Below are positions 34,866 through 43,063 of a stretch of DNA of 64,000 nucleotides, in pieces (position 1 is the stretch's first letter; every line of letters begins with the position of its first letter). The notes beneath the pieces were generated by a model. That model had not been told where the DNA came from. It worked only from the letters and a program-made list of their open reading frames with translations, and ran no database searches. The position numbers were made by a program, and so were the translations under genes. This DNA is from Clostridium sp. Ade.TY (GTDB lineage: Bacteria; Bacillota; Clostridia; Clostridiales; Clostridiaceae): NCBI RefSeq assembly GCF_000498355.1, contig NZ_AVSV01000025.1:31136-95135 (forward strand), given 5' to 3'.

Positions 34866-35744
34866 TTAGTCTTCACCAAAAACTTTCTTTTTAAGTTCAA
34901 GTCCTGTTTTTGTTATAGCTACTCCTCCCATTGCAGTTTCTCTTAATGATGGTGGTAATTGTCTTCCTACTTTGTACATAGCTGAAACTGTATCATCAAA
35001 AGGAATTTTTGATTCTACTCCAGCCATAACTAAATCTGCTGTACAAAGAGCACTAACGGCTCCTGCTGCATTTCTTTTTGCACAAGGAATTTCAACAAGC
35101 CCTGCAACTGGATCACATACAAGACCTAATATATTTTTAAGCACTATAGCTGCTGCATCTAAGCTTTGCTTTGTAGTTCCACCCATCATATATACTGTAG
35201 CCGCTGATGCCATTGCAGCTGCTGAACCACATTCAGCTTGACATCCGCCTTCAGCCCCAGATACTGTTGCATTCATAGCTATAATAGTTCCTATAGCTGC
35301 TGAAGCAAATAGTCCCATAATTAGTTCATCTTCTGTTTTATTTAACTTTCCACCAGCTGCTAATATAACCGCTGGAAGTATTCCGCATGAACCTGCTGTT
35401 GGACATGCAACTATTCTTCCCATTGATGCATTAACTTCTGATGATGATAATGCCATTGCCATTGCTAGCACCGTTGTTGTTCCTGTTAAAGTTTCATTTG
35501 ATTTTAAATATTCATGTATTTTATATCCGTCTCCTCCAATAAGTCCACTTACTGAATAGACTTCTTTTTCCATTCCTTCTGTAGCAGAGTCAATCATAAC
35601 TTTTATAGTTTTTCTCATTCTTTCTATAACAGCCTCTCTTGAATCTCCTGATTTTTCCATTTCAATTTCTATAGCATATTCTGCTAATGAAATATTTCTC
35701 TCTTCACATATTTGTAAAAGTTCTTCTCCACTTCTTGCTTGCAT
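34866..35744 (-). CDS. sdaAA: L-serine dehydratase, alpha subunit
   Basis: Iron-sulfur enzyme subunit converting L-serine to pyruvate and ammonia. 292 residues with the alpha-chain landmarks ACPTAGSCGILPAV, GCQAECGSAAAMASAA, LVCDPVAGLVEIPCAKRNA and MGGVAITKTGLEL. The cysteines in these blocks are the expected [4Fe-4S] ligands; the cluster is oxygen-labile. The start overlaps the sdaAB stop by one base (TAATG), so the two-subunit (type II, Gram-positive) enzyme is coupled. It degrades serine that CysE also uses. Confidence 0.95.
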   Translation of the reverse strand: MQARSGEELLQICEERNISLAEYAIEIEMEKSGDSREAVIERMRKTIKVMIDSATEGMEKEVYSVSGLIGGDGYKIHEYLKSNETLTGTTTVLAMAMALSSSEVNASMGRIVACPTAGSCGILPAVILAAGGKLNKTEDELIMGLFASAAIGTIIAMNATVSGAEGGCQAECGSAAAMASAATVYMMGGTTKQSLDAAAIVLKNILGLVCDPVAGLVEIPCAKRNAAGAVSALCTADLVMAGVESKIPFDDTVSAMYKVGRQLPPSLRETAMGGVAITKTGLELKKKVFGED

Positions 35745-36427
35745 TATTCTTCACCTTCCTTAACAGGATTTACCATAATAACTCTACTTATATGTTCTAT
35801 TTCCTTTATTTTCTTTATTGTTTCTTCATCTATTCCATGATCTAATTCAAAAACCATATTAGCTCCATGTCCCTTTTGTTTTCTAAATACACTCATAAAG
35901 GCAATATTTATTCCTTCTCCATAAAGAAGTGTTGTTACTTTAGATACAACTCCTGGAACATCTTTTTGTGCTATTATTAATGTTGGATAATCGCCAGTAA
36001 ATTCAACTTTATTTCCATTTACTTCACTTATCTTTATACTTCCACCACCAATTGATGAACCAACAACTTCTCTTCTTTCTCCTGATTTAGTTACCATATC
36101 AAATTTAACTGTATTTGGATGAACATCTCCTAAATCAACTTCTGCAAATAAAAATTCTAATCCTTTTTCTCTTGCAATATTTAAAGAATCTCTAAGCCTT
36201 TTATCACTTGGTTCCATTCCAAGTATTCCTGCAACTAAAGCTCTATCAGTTCCATGACCTTTATATGTTTTTGCAAATGATCCATGAAGGTAAAATACAA
36301 CCTTTACAACATCATCTCCAGCTACTGCTCTTGCAACCTTACCAAGTCTTGCAGCACCAGCTGTATGAGAACTTGATGGACCTATCATTATTGGTCCTAA
36401 AATATCAAAAACACCTACATTGTTCAT
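35744..36427 (-). CDS. sdaAB: L-serine dehydratase, beta subunit
   Basis: 227 residues. The N-terminal catalytic part has the signature GPIMIGPSSSHTAGAARLGKVAR. The C-terminal ACT domain (about 150-222; TLIIAQKDVPGVVSKVTTLLYGEGINIAFMSV) is the allosteric or serine-sensing module. I start at ATG 36427 after AAGGTGGT; a GTG at 36436 is also possible. First gene of the sdaAB-sdaAA pair, divergent from the small membrane protein gene at 36652. Confidence 0.95.
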   Translation of the reverse strand: MNNVGVFDILGPIMIGPSSSHTAGAARLGKVARAVAGDDVVKVVFYLHGSFAKTYKGHGTDRALVAGILGMEPSDKRLRDSLNIAREKGLEFLFAEVDLGDVHPNTVKFDMVTKSGERREVVGSSIGGGSIKISEVNGNKVEFTGDYPTLIIAQKDVPGVVSKVTTLLYGEGINIAFMSVFRKQKGHGANMVFELDHGIDEETIKKIKEIEHISRVIMVNPVKEGEE

Positions 36428-36651
36428 CTTTACCACCTTATCCTCTGAATAAATTTTATGAATTAAAATATTTTCTATTATTTAATCTAATACTATTATT
36501 TAATTATAGTTTAATCTATTACTATTACTTTTATCAATACTATAAATTAAGTCATTTAATTTTATTTCAAAAGCTGTTAATTTAATGTTCATACAATGAT
36601 GTTATATTTAACTTACTGTTAATGCAATTTAAATTTAAGGGGTGAATTCTT

Positions 36652-37134
36652 ATGAATTTATTTGTAATTATAGAGTTAGCTTTTATAATTATATATTCAT
36701 TCGCAATTTTAAAGAATTATTTTAAAAGAAATACACTAAAAAAAGAAGGTCCTTTTGTAGTACTAAAAAACTATAATTTATCCTCAACTATTTACATAAT
36801 TATACTTGCTATAATAGTTTGTATTTATATGATATGTGTTGATCAAAGTTCAATACTTGAAAAGGTATTATCATCTATAATAATATTGCTTTTAATATTA
36901 AATATACTTATAAATTCTAAAGTATTACTTACACATGGTTCACTTTATTATATGTATTATAATGTTCCTTATAATTCTATAAATTTAGTTACATATAAAG
37001 AAAAATCAAAAGATAGTTATTTAATAAAATTACAATTTGAAAAAACAGCTTTTAATTTTTCTCTAAAAAAAGAATCATTTGATGATTTTTATGAAGTATT
37101 AAAATATAAAAAAGTAAAAGTAGAAAAAGCTTAA
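36652..37134 (+). CDS. Small membrane protein, paralogue 1 of 3
   Basis: 160 residues. Three hydrophobic helices (about 1-20, 44-62, 72-92) with basic FKRNTLKKEGP after the first. A cytoplasmic-looking beta-rich C-terminal domain (about 95-160; LLTHGSLYYMYYNVPYNSI) follows, ending in the FNFSL strand. The layout is shared with the proteins at 37715 and 38276: one helix, a basic loop with a KKxGP-type turn, two helices, then a small domain reminiscent of bacterial PH-like domains. Function unknown. AAGGGGTGA precedes the ATG. It is a single gene between sdaAB (divergent) and a hairpin. Confidence 0.75.
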   Translation: MNLFVIIELAFIIIYSFAILKNYFKRNTLKKEGPFVVLKNYNLSSTIYIIILAIIVCIYMICVDQSSILEKVLSSIIILLLILNILINSKVLLTHGSLYYMYYNVPYNSINLVTYKEKSKDSYLIKLQFEKTAFNFSLKKESFDDFYEVLKYKKVKVEKA

Positions 37135-37142
37135 CAGAATAT

Positions 37143-37178
37143 AAAGGAGGTCTTATACTTAAATATAAGACCTCCTTT
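37143..37178. terminator. Hairpin between convergent genes 36652 and 37194
   Basis: AAAGGAGGTCTTATA pairs perfectly with TATAAGACCTCCTTT (15 base pairs). U tracts are short on both sides, but the position between convergent genes fits a terminator. The embedded AAAGGAGGT is not followed by a start. Confidence 0.75.
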
Positions 37179-37193
37179 GTGTTACATTTGAAG

Positions 37194-37541
37194 TTATTTC
37201 TTTAAGCTTATTCCAGCTTTTTTGTTACTTTCTGGATTAAATAAACTATTAAAGAAATTGTCAAATCCATCATCATTTAGTTCTACAGTAGAATTATCAT
37301 TTACAAAAAACTTACTCATTGTTGATGTTATTAAATCAAATTTTTGTATATTATTTTCTTCTAATAACACATTATAAAGATAAGCTAAATGGTTTTGAAG
37401 ATATTCTTGCATTTCTTTTATTTCTTCATCAGTTAACTTTCCTTCTTCATAAAGTTTTTTTACTGGTCCATTTCTAAATATAAAATATGCTGATGATTTT
37501 GATATTGTTTTTATGTATTCTTTAGCTTCTTTATTTTCCAT
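37194..37541 (-). CDS. Small soluble protein of unknown function
   Basis: 115 residues, mostly helical (KEYIKTISKSSAYFIFRNGPVKKLYEEGKLTDEEIKEMQEYL) with a flexible polar tail (LFNPESNKKAGISLKK). No transmembrane segment or cysteine. I do not recognise a named family. The ATG at 37541 follows AAGAGGTG; a TTG one codon earlier is less likely. It lies between paralogous membrane protein genes on the opposite strand. Confidence 0.72.
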   Translation of the reverse strand: MENKEAKEYIKTISKSSAYFIFRNGPVKKLYEEGKLTDEEIKEMQEYLQNHLAYLYNVLLEENNIQKFDLITSTMSKFFVNDNSTVELNDDGFDNFFNSLFNPESNKKAGISLKK

Positions 37542-37714
37542 CAATTACACCTCTTTTACTTTTTCTATAATAATTTAACTACATTTATATCAAATTAACA
37601 AGTTTTTGTCTTTTTTTTAAAATTATTCTTTTATTGATATTTAACATTTTGTTCATACCCTAATCTTTTTTTCTTTATACAATTTAATGTACACAGATTT
37701 TAAGGAGGATTTTT

Positions 37715-38200
37715 ATGAAATTTTTTTCAATTATCTTAGACATAGTTATAGTTCTTACTTTAATATTCTTAATAGGTAAGGCTATATATATTGAACACAT
37801 TTGTAGCAAAACATCTAAAAAAACACAATTTTTTATTTTTTCTGGAGTTGCCTTAATTAATATAGGATTAATAATTATTCCAGTAGCTTATATTTTTGCA
37901 AATAATATAAATATATTTTCCCTAAATTATATTTTTGTACTTATAATTTTAATTTTATTTGTATTCCAAGCAATTCAAGCTTCAAGACTTGTTATTTTTA
38001 ATCATGGATTAATTTGTATGGGACAATATTCTGATTTTAAGAAAATAAAAAAAGTTAGCATTGCTAAAAGAAAGTTTGGAAATATTGTTTTAATAGAATT
38101 ACAAAACGATTCATTAAACTTTAGAATTGGAACTAAAAAAATAGAACCTTTAGCTAAACTTCTTAGAGAAAGCCGTGTTCATGTAAAAATATATGAATAA
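37715..38200 (+). CDS. Small membrane protein, paralogue 2 of 3
   Basis: 161 residues with three hydrophobic helices (about 3-22, 38-60, 68-92) and a C-terminal domain (about 95-161) containing HGLICMGQYSDFKKIKKV and SLNFRIG. The last part ends in RVHVKIYE, closely paralleling RVKISK at the end of the next gene's product and KVKVEKA in the first. AAGGAGG precedes the ATG. No catalytic motif. It and the gene at 38276 are 75 bases apart in tandem, suggesting duplication and probably co-transcription. Confidence 0.75.
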   Translation: MKFFSIILDIVIVLTLIFLIGKAIYIEHICSKTSKKTQFFIFSGVALINIGLIIIPVAYIFANNINIFSLNYIFVLIILILFVFQAIQASRLVIFNHGLICMGQYSDFKKIKKVSIAKRKFGNIVLIELQNDSLNFRIGTKKIEPLAKLLRESRVHVKIYE

Positions 38201-38275
38201 TACTTAATCTTTAAAGAAATTCTTTTAGATTTTTGGTATTATATGACTATGGTCATCTAGGGAGGAGAGATTTTA

Positions 38276-38755
38276 GTGAATAACTTACTAATCGAAATTT
38301 TATTAATTTTAGCTATTATATTTTTTATGGTAAGAAGCATTTTACTTGAAAGGAATCATAAGAAAAAGGGTCCATATATAACTATTGGAGTATTTTCAAA
38401 TATGGCAATATTTAATGTTATAGTAGTAATATTTTTAGGTATTTCATCATTTGTTGCTTTTAAAGATACTGCTGAAAACGCTAGTATTTGGTTATATATT
38501 TTAATACCTATACTCTTTATAATTTATCAAATTTACCTTTCTTTAAAATTTGTATTTTGCCAAGATGGTGTTTGCTATTTAGGTCAATTTTTTGACTACA
38601 AAATAATAAAACAAGTTCAAATAATTAAAGTTAAAGATAAATTTAAATTTATTATCTATACAAATAGATCTAACTTTAACTTTAAGGTTAATAAAAGCAA
38701 TAAAGATCTTGCAGAAGCATCATTTAAAAAATTTAGAGTAAAAATTTCAAAATAA
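38276..38755 (+). CDS. Small membrane protein, paralogue 3 of 3
   Basis: 159 residues. Helices at about 3-22, 40-62 and 70-92; a basic loop ERNHKKKGPY after helix 1 parallels KRNTLKKEGP in the first paralogue. The C-terminal domain has DGVCYLGQFFDYKIIKQV and SNFNFKVNKS, aligning with paralogue 2. The start is GTG at 38276 after GGGAGGAGAG. A terminator follows directly. Function unknown; no neighbour suggests a pathway. Confidence 0.75.
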   Translation: MNNLLIEILLILAIIFFMVRSILLERNHKKKGPYITIGVFSNMAIFNVIVVIFLGISSFVAFKDTAENASIWLYILIPILFIIYQIYLSLKFVFCQDGVCYLGQFFDYKIIKQVQIIKVKDKFKFIIYTNRSNFNFKVNKSNKDLAEASFKKFRVKISK

Positions 38756-38780
38756 AAAGAGGCTTTTTAGCCTCTTTTTT
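38754..38780. terminator. Bidirectional terminator after the third paralogue and the nucleoside kinase gene
   Basis: AAAAAGAGGCT pairs with AGCCTCTTTTTT around a TTTT loop, with A and T runs on both sides, between convergent genes. Confidence 0.88.
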
Positions 38781-40437
38781 AATATTTATAAAAACAACTA
38801 CCTCCAATAAATTCACGTAATATTGAATTTTCAGGAACTTTATCTATTGGAACTTCTTTAAAGAAATTTAATAATGATATAAGTCTTTTTGCTTCATTAT
38901 ATACACTACTTTCCTTTTTTATTTTTTTAAGTTCATTTAAAGCATATGGCTTTAAAACTGCAAGTTCATAAACAAGTGTTGAGTTAAACATATCATTTGC
39001 TTCTTCTTGATATATAAATATATTTTTCTTTTCTCCACTTTTTATTGAAGGCCACATCATTAATGTTTCTTCTCCACCATATCCTCTTGATAGAAAATCT
39101 CTAACTATTCTTCTTATTTTTCTTACATCAGTTGTTGGTATTCTATTATGATTATCTAAATTTAATTGAGTTAATGCAGAAATATATATTTTGTGTTTAT
39201 ATTCATCAGCAATAGATTGAGTTAATACTGGATTTAAAGCGTGTATACCTTCTAAAACAAGTATTCCATTTTGAGGCAACTTAACTTTATGTCCACACCA
39301 CTCTCTCTTTCCTCTTTTAAAGTTATATGTTGGTATCTCTACCTCTTCACCATTTAATAATCTTTCCAAATGTTCATTTAAAGTTTTAAGGTCTACTGAA
39401 TATATTGATTCAAAATCATAATCCCCATTTTCATCTCTTGGACTATCTTCTCTATTAACAAAATAATCATCTATACTAAGAGGTACTGGCATAAAGCCAT
39501 TTACTCTAAGTTGTATACTAAGTCTATTTGCGAAAGTAGTTTTACCTGAAGATGAAGGACCTGCAATAAGTGCCATTTTCACTCCATTTTTTTCTGATAT
39601 TCTATCTGCTATTTCTGCTATCTTCTTTTCATGAAGTGCCTCTGACACTAATATTAAATCTTTAAGTCCATTATCTATTATTTTTTCATTTAAGCTTCCA
39701 ACTTCACCAACATCTAATATTGATAACCACTTTTCTGTTTCATAAAATACACTAGAAAGTCTTTTTTGTTCCTTGTATGGCGGAAGACTATTTAAATCAT
39801 CTTCCGTAGGTCTTCTAAGTATAAATCCAGGTTCATAAAACATTAAGTCCCAAGCCTTTATTACACCTGTTGAATATGCCATTTCTCCATAAAAATAATC
39901 ATATCTTCCTTGTAATTCATATAAGTTTACATTTTCAAAATCAACACTTTCTAAAAGTTTAACCTTATCTTCCATTTTATAACCTTTAAAAATATCTATA
40001 GCTTCTTTTCTTGATACTTTTATTTTATTTATAGGAACATCTTTTTCTATTATATCTTTCATTTTTTCTTTTATTTTTATAATATCGTCATAACACAAAA
40101 CTTTTTCTTTATGAATTTCTCCAAATATACCTTTGCTTATTGAATGTTCTATTGTTATTTTTGAATCTTTAAATAAATCTAATGCTGCCTTTATAAATAT
40201 AAATTGTAATGTCCTTGTATATACATTCATTCCCTCTACAGTATTAAAATAAATCTTCTCTAATGTGCCACTAGAAGGTATCTCTTTCATAAGTTCATAA
40301 TACTCATTATTAAATTTACATAGTGCTATATCTTTTAATTCTTCCTTGTAATATTCATCTATAAAATCTTTAAATCTTAATCCCTTATCTATGGATACAG
40401 AGCTTTTATCTTCTAGTATTATATTTAATTTTGTCAT
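38779..40437 (-). CDS. Nucleoside kinase (uridine kinase-like) with N-terminal TGS/threonyl-tRNA-synthetase-like part
   Basis: 552 residues. The first ~60 residues resemble a TGS domain and residues ~65-270 the threonyl/alanyl-tRNA synthetase second additional domain, but there is no synthetase catalytic core. The C-terminal half is a uridine kinase/phosphoribulokinase P-loop domain: AGPSSSGKTTFANRLS (about 291-306), PLSIDDYFVNRED and LVLEGIHALNP. Such fusions are common in Clostridia and Thermotogae and are annotated as nucleoside kinases; the biological substrate is uncertain. It is a single-gene unit divergent from the DUF421 gene. Confidence 0.9.
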   Translation of the reverse strand: MTKLNIILEDKSSVSIDKGLRFKDFIDEYYKEELKDIALCKFNNEYYELMKEIPSSGTLEKIYFNTVEGMNVYTRTLQFIFIKAALDLFKDSKITIEHSISKGIFGEIHKEKVLCYDDIIKIKEKMKDIIEKDVPINKIKVSRKEAIDIFKGYKMEDKVKLLESVDFENVNLYELQGRYDYFYGEMAYSTGVIKAWDLMFYEPGFILRRPTEDDLNSLPPYKEQKRLSSVFYETEKWLSILDVGEVGSLNEKIIDNGLKDLILVSEALHEKKIAEIADRISEKNGVKMALIAGPSSSGKTTFANRLSIQLRVNGFMPVPLSIDDYFVNREDSPRDENGDYDFESIYSVDLKTLNEHLERLLNGEEVEIPTYNFKRGKREWCGHKVKLPQNGILVLEGIHALNPVLTQSIADEYKHKIYISALTQLNLDNHNRIPTTDVRKIRRIVRDFLSRGYGGEETLMMWPSIKSGEKKNIFIYQEEANDMFNSTLVYELAVLKPYALNELKKIKKESSVYNEAKRLISLLNFFKEVPIDKVPENSILREFIGGSCFYKY

Positions 40438-40569
40438 TTATATCCCTCCTGTAGCTTATATATTTTTAATATTATTATATTACTTTTTATTCCCTGGTGA
40501 AACTTATTATATTTATATTTTGTATAAAATAATAAAATTTACAGATATTATTTATGAGGTGTTTGTTTT

Positions 40570-41274
40570 ATGTTAAATGTTTTTTTCAGAACTACTATTT
40601 TATATATTATAGTCGTAATCACTATGAGGCTTATGGGTAAACGTCAAATTGGCGAACTTCAACCTTATGAGTTTGTAATAACAATAATGATTTCAGACTT
40701 AGCTTCTATCCCAATGCAAGATGCCAGACTTCCTCTTATATTGGGTATAGTTCCAATAATAACCTTATTACTTCTAAAAGGTTTATTATCTCAAATTCAA
40801 CTTAAATTTCAATTTGCAAGAAGATTAATTGAAGGTGAACCTTCTATTCTTATTTATAAAAGTAAAATTATGTACTCAGCTCTTAAAAGTCAACAAATTA
40901 ATATTGATGAACTTATGGAAGAAATTCGCCTTCTTGGATATTTTGATTTAGAAGAAATACAATATGCAATATTAGAAACAAACGGACATATATCAATATT
41001 GCCCAATACTATCAGTGAATCTAATACTGAAAATAGTAATTCTAATAATAAATCAAAACAAATTAATCCTAAGCTTCCCAAAATATTAATCTCAGATGGT
41101 AAAATTAATAAAAATCCATTAACAAGGGTTAATAAAGATGATGAATGGATTAAAAAAGAACTTAAGAAGCATAATTTACATGATATAAAGAAAATTTTAA
41201 TTGCACTTTATGATACAGAAGGAAAATTTAAATATCAACTATTTGATGAATATACAAAAACAGGAGGCAATTAA
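40570..41274 (+). CDS. DUF421 (YetF-like) membrane protein
   Basis: 234 residues. Three N-terminal helices (about 5-80) with the family hallmark MGKRQIGELQPYEFVITIMISDLASIPM, then a cytoplasmic domain (SILIYKSKIMYSALKSQQINIDELMEEIRLLGYFDLEEIQYAILETNG). In the linker before the last ~50 residues there is an Asn/Ser-rich insert (SNTENSNSNNKSKQ). YetF-family proteins are widespread in spore formers and linked to germination in some; their activity is unknown. GAGGTG precedes the ATG. It abuts the DUF4363 gene (TAA then ATG), a conserved pair. Confidence 0.9.
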   Translation: MLNVFFRTTILYIIVVITMRLMGKRQIGELQPYEFVITIMISDLASIPMQDARLPLILGIVPIITLLLLKGLLSQIQLKFQFARRLIEGEPSILIYKSKIMYSALKSQQINIDELMEEIRLLGYFDLEEIQYAILETNGHISILPNTISESNTENSNSNNKSKQINPKLPKILISDGKINKNPLTRVNKDDEWIKKELKKHNLHDIKKILIALYDTEGKFKYQLFDEYTKTGGN

Positions 41275-41655
41275 ATGAAGAATATAATATTTTCTTTAGT
41301 TTTATTTTTAATAGTTACTACTTTTATTCTTTTTTCTAATTCAGAAATTCAAACTCTTTGCGCTGATATAATCGATAAGAGTAATAAATTAGAAGAAACT
41401 CTTGATAAGAAAGATTTTGAAACAGCTTATACATACAGTCTTGATTTATTAGATTTATTAAAATCAAGCGCTTTTATATATACTATATATCTAAATCATT
41501 TAGATATAGATTCTATAGTAGATGAATCTGTAAAACTTACAGTTCTTATAAAATCTGAAGATCTTAGTAGCTCTCTTGCAAGCCTCCATTTAATTAAGTA
41601 TAATGCAGAAAGATTGATGAATCTTCAAAAAGTTACTATAGAGAATATATTATAA
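41275..41655 (+). CDS. DUF4363 family protein
   Basis: 126 residues. An N-terminal hydrophobic anchor or signal (about 3-20), then an all-helical exported domain (SNKLEETLDKKDFETAYTYSLDLLDLLK ... DSIVDESVKLTVLIKSEDL). Proteins of this type follow DUF421 genes in many Clostridia, where the two are thought to work together at the membrane; function unknown. Its ATG directly follows the DUF421 stop with GGAGG in the 3' end of that gene. Confidence 0.85.
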   Translation: MKNIIFSLVLFLIVTTFILFSNSEIQTLCADIIDKSNKLEETLDKKDFETAYTYSLDLLDLLKSSAFIYTIYLNHLDIDSIVDESVKLTVLIKSEDLSSSLASLHLIKYNAERLMNLQKVTIENIL

Positions 41656-41687
41656 AAATCCTTCTACCATTTGGTAGAAGGATTTTT
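41654..41687. terminator. Bidirectional terminator between the DUF4363 and DUF1540 genes
   Basis: AAAAATCCTTCTACC pairs with GGTAGAAGGATTTTT around a 4-base loop; it lies between convergent stops. Confidence 0.9.
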
Positions 41688-41688
41688 A

Positions 41689-42003
41689 TTATTTCTTAGT
41701 AAATGATAAACACTCTGTAGTATTTCCATAAGTTGATGCACTTGATGAAATATCAACATAGCTTGATACACATCTTTGATTTTCATTATGTATACAATTA
41801 GATGCACTACATCCAATTGCCATACTAGGATTTGGTGATTGAGAGAATAAACTATTCATTTCATTTCCTTTTTCATCAAAACTCTCACATGCTGTATGTG
41901 CTGCTATACTTGCATTAACTCCACCAACTTTTATTGATTGATTACAACAAAAATTTTCTTTGTTATGAGCACATTCATTAACTCCGCATCTTAATGTAGC
42001 CAT
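41689..42003 (-). CDS. DUF1540 repeat protein
   Basis: 104 residues made of two DUF1540 units, each about 40 residues with four cysteines: RCGVNECAHNKENFCC ... ACESF and GCSASNCIHNENQRCV ... ECLSF. The pattern suggests a small metal- or disulfide-stabilised domain. The family is common in Clostridia, with unknown role. AGGAGTG precedes the ATG. Single gene, divergent from the ferredoxin pair. Confidence 0.88.
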   Translation of the reverse strand: MATLRCGVNECAHNKENFCCNQSIKVGGVNASIAAHTACESFDEKGNEMNSLFSQSPNPSMAIGCSASNCIHNENQRCVSSYVDISSSASTYGNTTECLSFTKK

Positions 42004-42224
42004 TATAAAACCACTCCTTTATTCTATTTACTATGTTATTATTTGCAAATTTTCTTATTTTAATCCCTAATTCAGTAAATTACTTAATATACTTTTAGAT
42101 TATTTTATGTAACTTTGTTACATTATTTTAGTGACTTAATCATATAATTTTTTTTAATCATAGCATATTATTTTTTAAGGAAGCTATTTAATTAGAAAAA
42201 TTTTATTTTACGGAGGTTTATGTT

Positions 42225-42443
42225 ATGGGAAAAACCATTATAAGAAAAAAAGCTTTTGTCCATACTAATTATTGTGTTGCATGTGGTATGTGTGCAAAAA
42301 CTTGTCCATTAAATGCTATATCAATTTATAAAGGAATTTATGCAAAAGTTGATTTTAATAAGTGTGTAGGTTGTGGTAAATGCTCTAATGTATGTCCTGC
42401 TTCTATAATAGAAATAAAAGAGGAGATAGATAATAATGAATAA
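42225..42443 (+). CDS. 2[4Fe-4S] ferredoxin-type protein
   Basis: 72 residues with two complete cluster motifs: YCVACGMCAKTCPLNAI and KCVGCGKCSNVCPASII, each Cys-x2-Cys-x2-Cys-x3-Cys-Pro. The basic N-terminus (GKTIIRKKAFVH) is slightly longer than in soluble clostridial ferredoxin. It overlaps the next gene, a membrane iron-sulfur protein, by 8 bases. This suggests the two form a small membrane electron-transfer unit; partners unknown. GGAGG precedes the ATG. Confidence 0.9.
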   Translation: MGKTIIRKKAFVHTNYCVACGMCAKTCPLNAISIYKGIYAKVDFNKCVGCGKCSNVCPASIIEIKEEIDNNE

Positions 42444-43017
42444 GAATAAAAAATGGTATGATTATTTATGGATTGCAACAATTATTTATTTAACACTTGG
42501 ACTGTTTAATATATTATTTGCTTGGCTTGGATTAATATGTTTTTTAGTACCTATTATAATGAGTTTAACTTCAAAAAATAAATTATATTGTAATAAGTAT
42601 TGTGGTAGAGGACAGCTTTTAGAACTTTTAGGTACAAAATTAAAATTATCTAGAAATAAAACAATTCCTAAATTTTTAAAATCTAAATCTTTTAGATATG
42701 GATTTTTAATATTCTTTTTCATTATGTTTTTTAACATGCTATTTAACACTTATTTAGTTTTTAGCGGAGTTAATAATTTAAAAGAAATTATTATACTATT
42801 ATGGACATTTAAATTGCCTTGGAATTTTAATGATTTAAGCAATATAACACCTTGGATTGCTCAATTTTCTTTTGGATTCTTTAGTATTATGTTAACTTCT
42901 ACAATACTTGGAATTATTACTATGATATTATTTAAGCCTCGTTCTTGGTGCGTATATTGTCCTATGGGAACTATGACTCAAGGTATTTGTATTATAAAAA
43001 ATAAAATATCTAAATAA
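42436..43017 (+). CDS. Membrane-bound 4Fe-4S binding protein (NapH/YccM-like)
   Basis: 193 residues with four hydrophobic helices (about 12-43, 78-105, 112-122 region, 142-165). Cysteines near helix ends, YCNKYCGRGQLLELLG (after helix 2) and WCVYCPMGTMTQG (C-terminal), match the polyferredoxin-like family in which such CxxCP motifs bind iron-sulfur clusters or quinone-proximal sites. There is no long C-terminal ferredoxin domain; the preceding gene supplies it as a separate protein. Likely role is electron transfer across or at the membrane. Function in this organism is not assigned. Confidence 0.82.
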   Translation: MNKNKKWYDYLWIATIIYLTLGLFNILFAWLGLICFLVPIIMSLTSKNKLYCNKYCGRGQLLELLGTKLKLSRNKTIPKFLKSKSFRYGFLIFFFIMFFNMLFNTYLVFSGVNNLKEIIILLWTFKLPWNFNDLSNITPWIAQFSFGFFSIMLTSTILGIITMILFKPRSWCVYCPMGTMTQGICIIKNKISK

Positions 43018-43026
43018 TTAAAATAT

Positions 43027-43062
43027 AAAAATAAGGATGTAATTACTTACATCCTTATTTTT
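43027..43062. terminator. Bidirectional terminator between the ferredoxin pair and the ndpA-like gene
   Basis: AAATAAGGATGTAA pairs with TTACATCCTTATTT around a 4-base loop, between convergent stops. Confidence 0.9.
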
Positions 43063-43063
43063 A

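Noticed and set aside
36208..36585. Forward 125-codon frame over sdaAB
   Set aside because: Antisense shadow of the conserved serine dehydratase beta gene.
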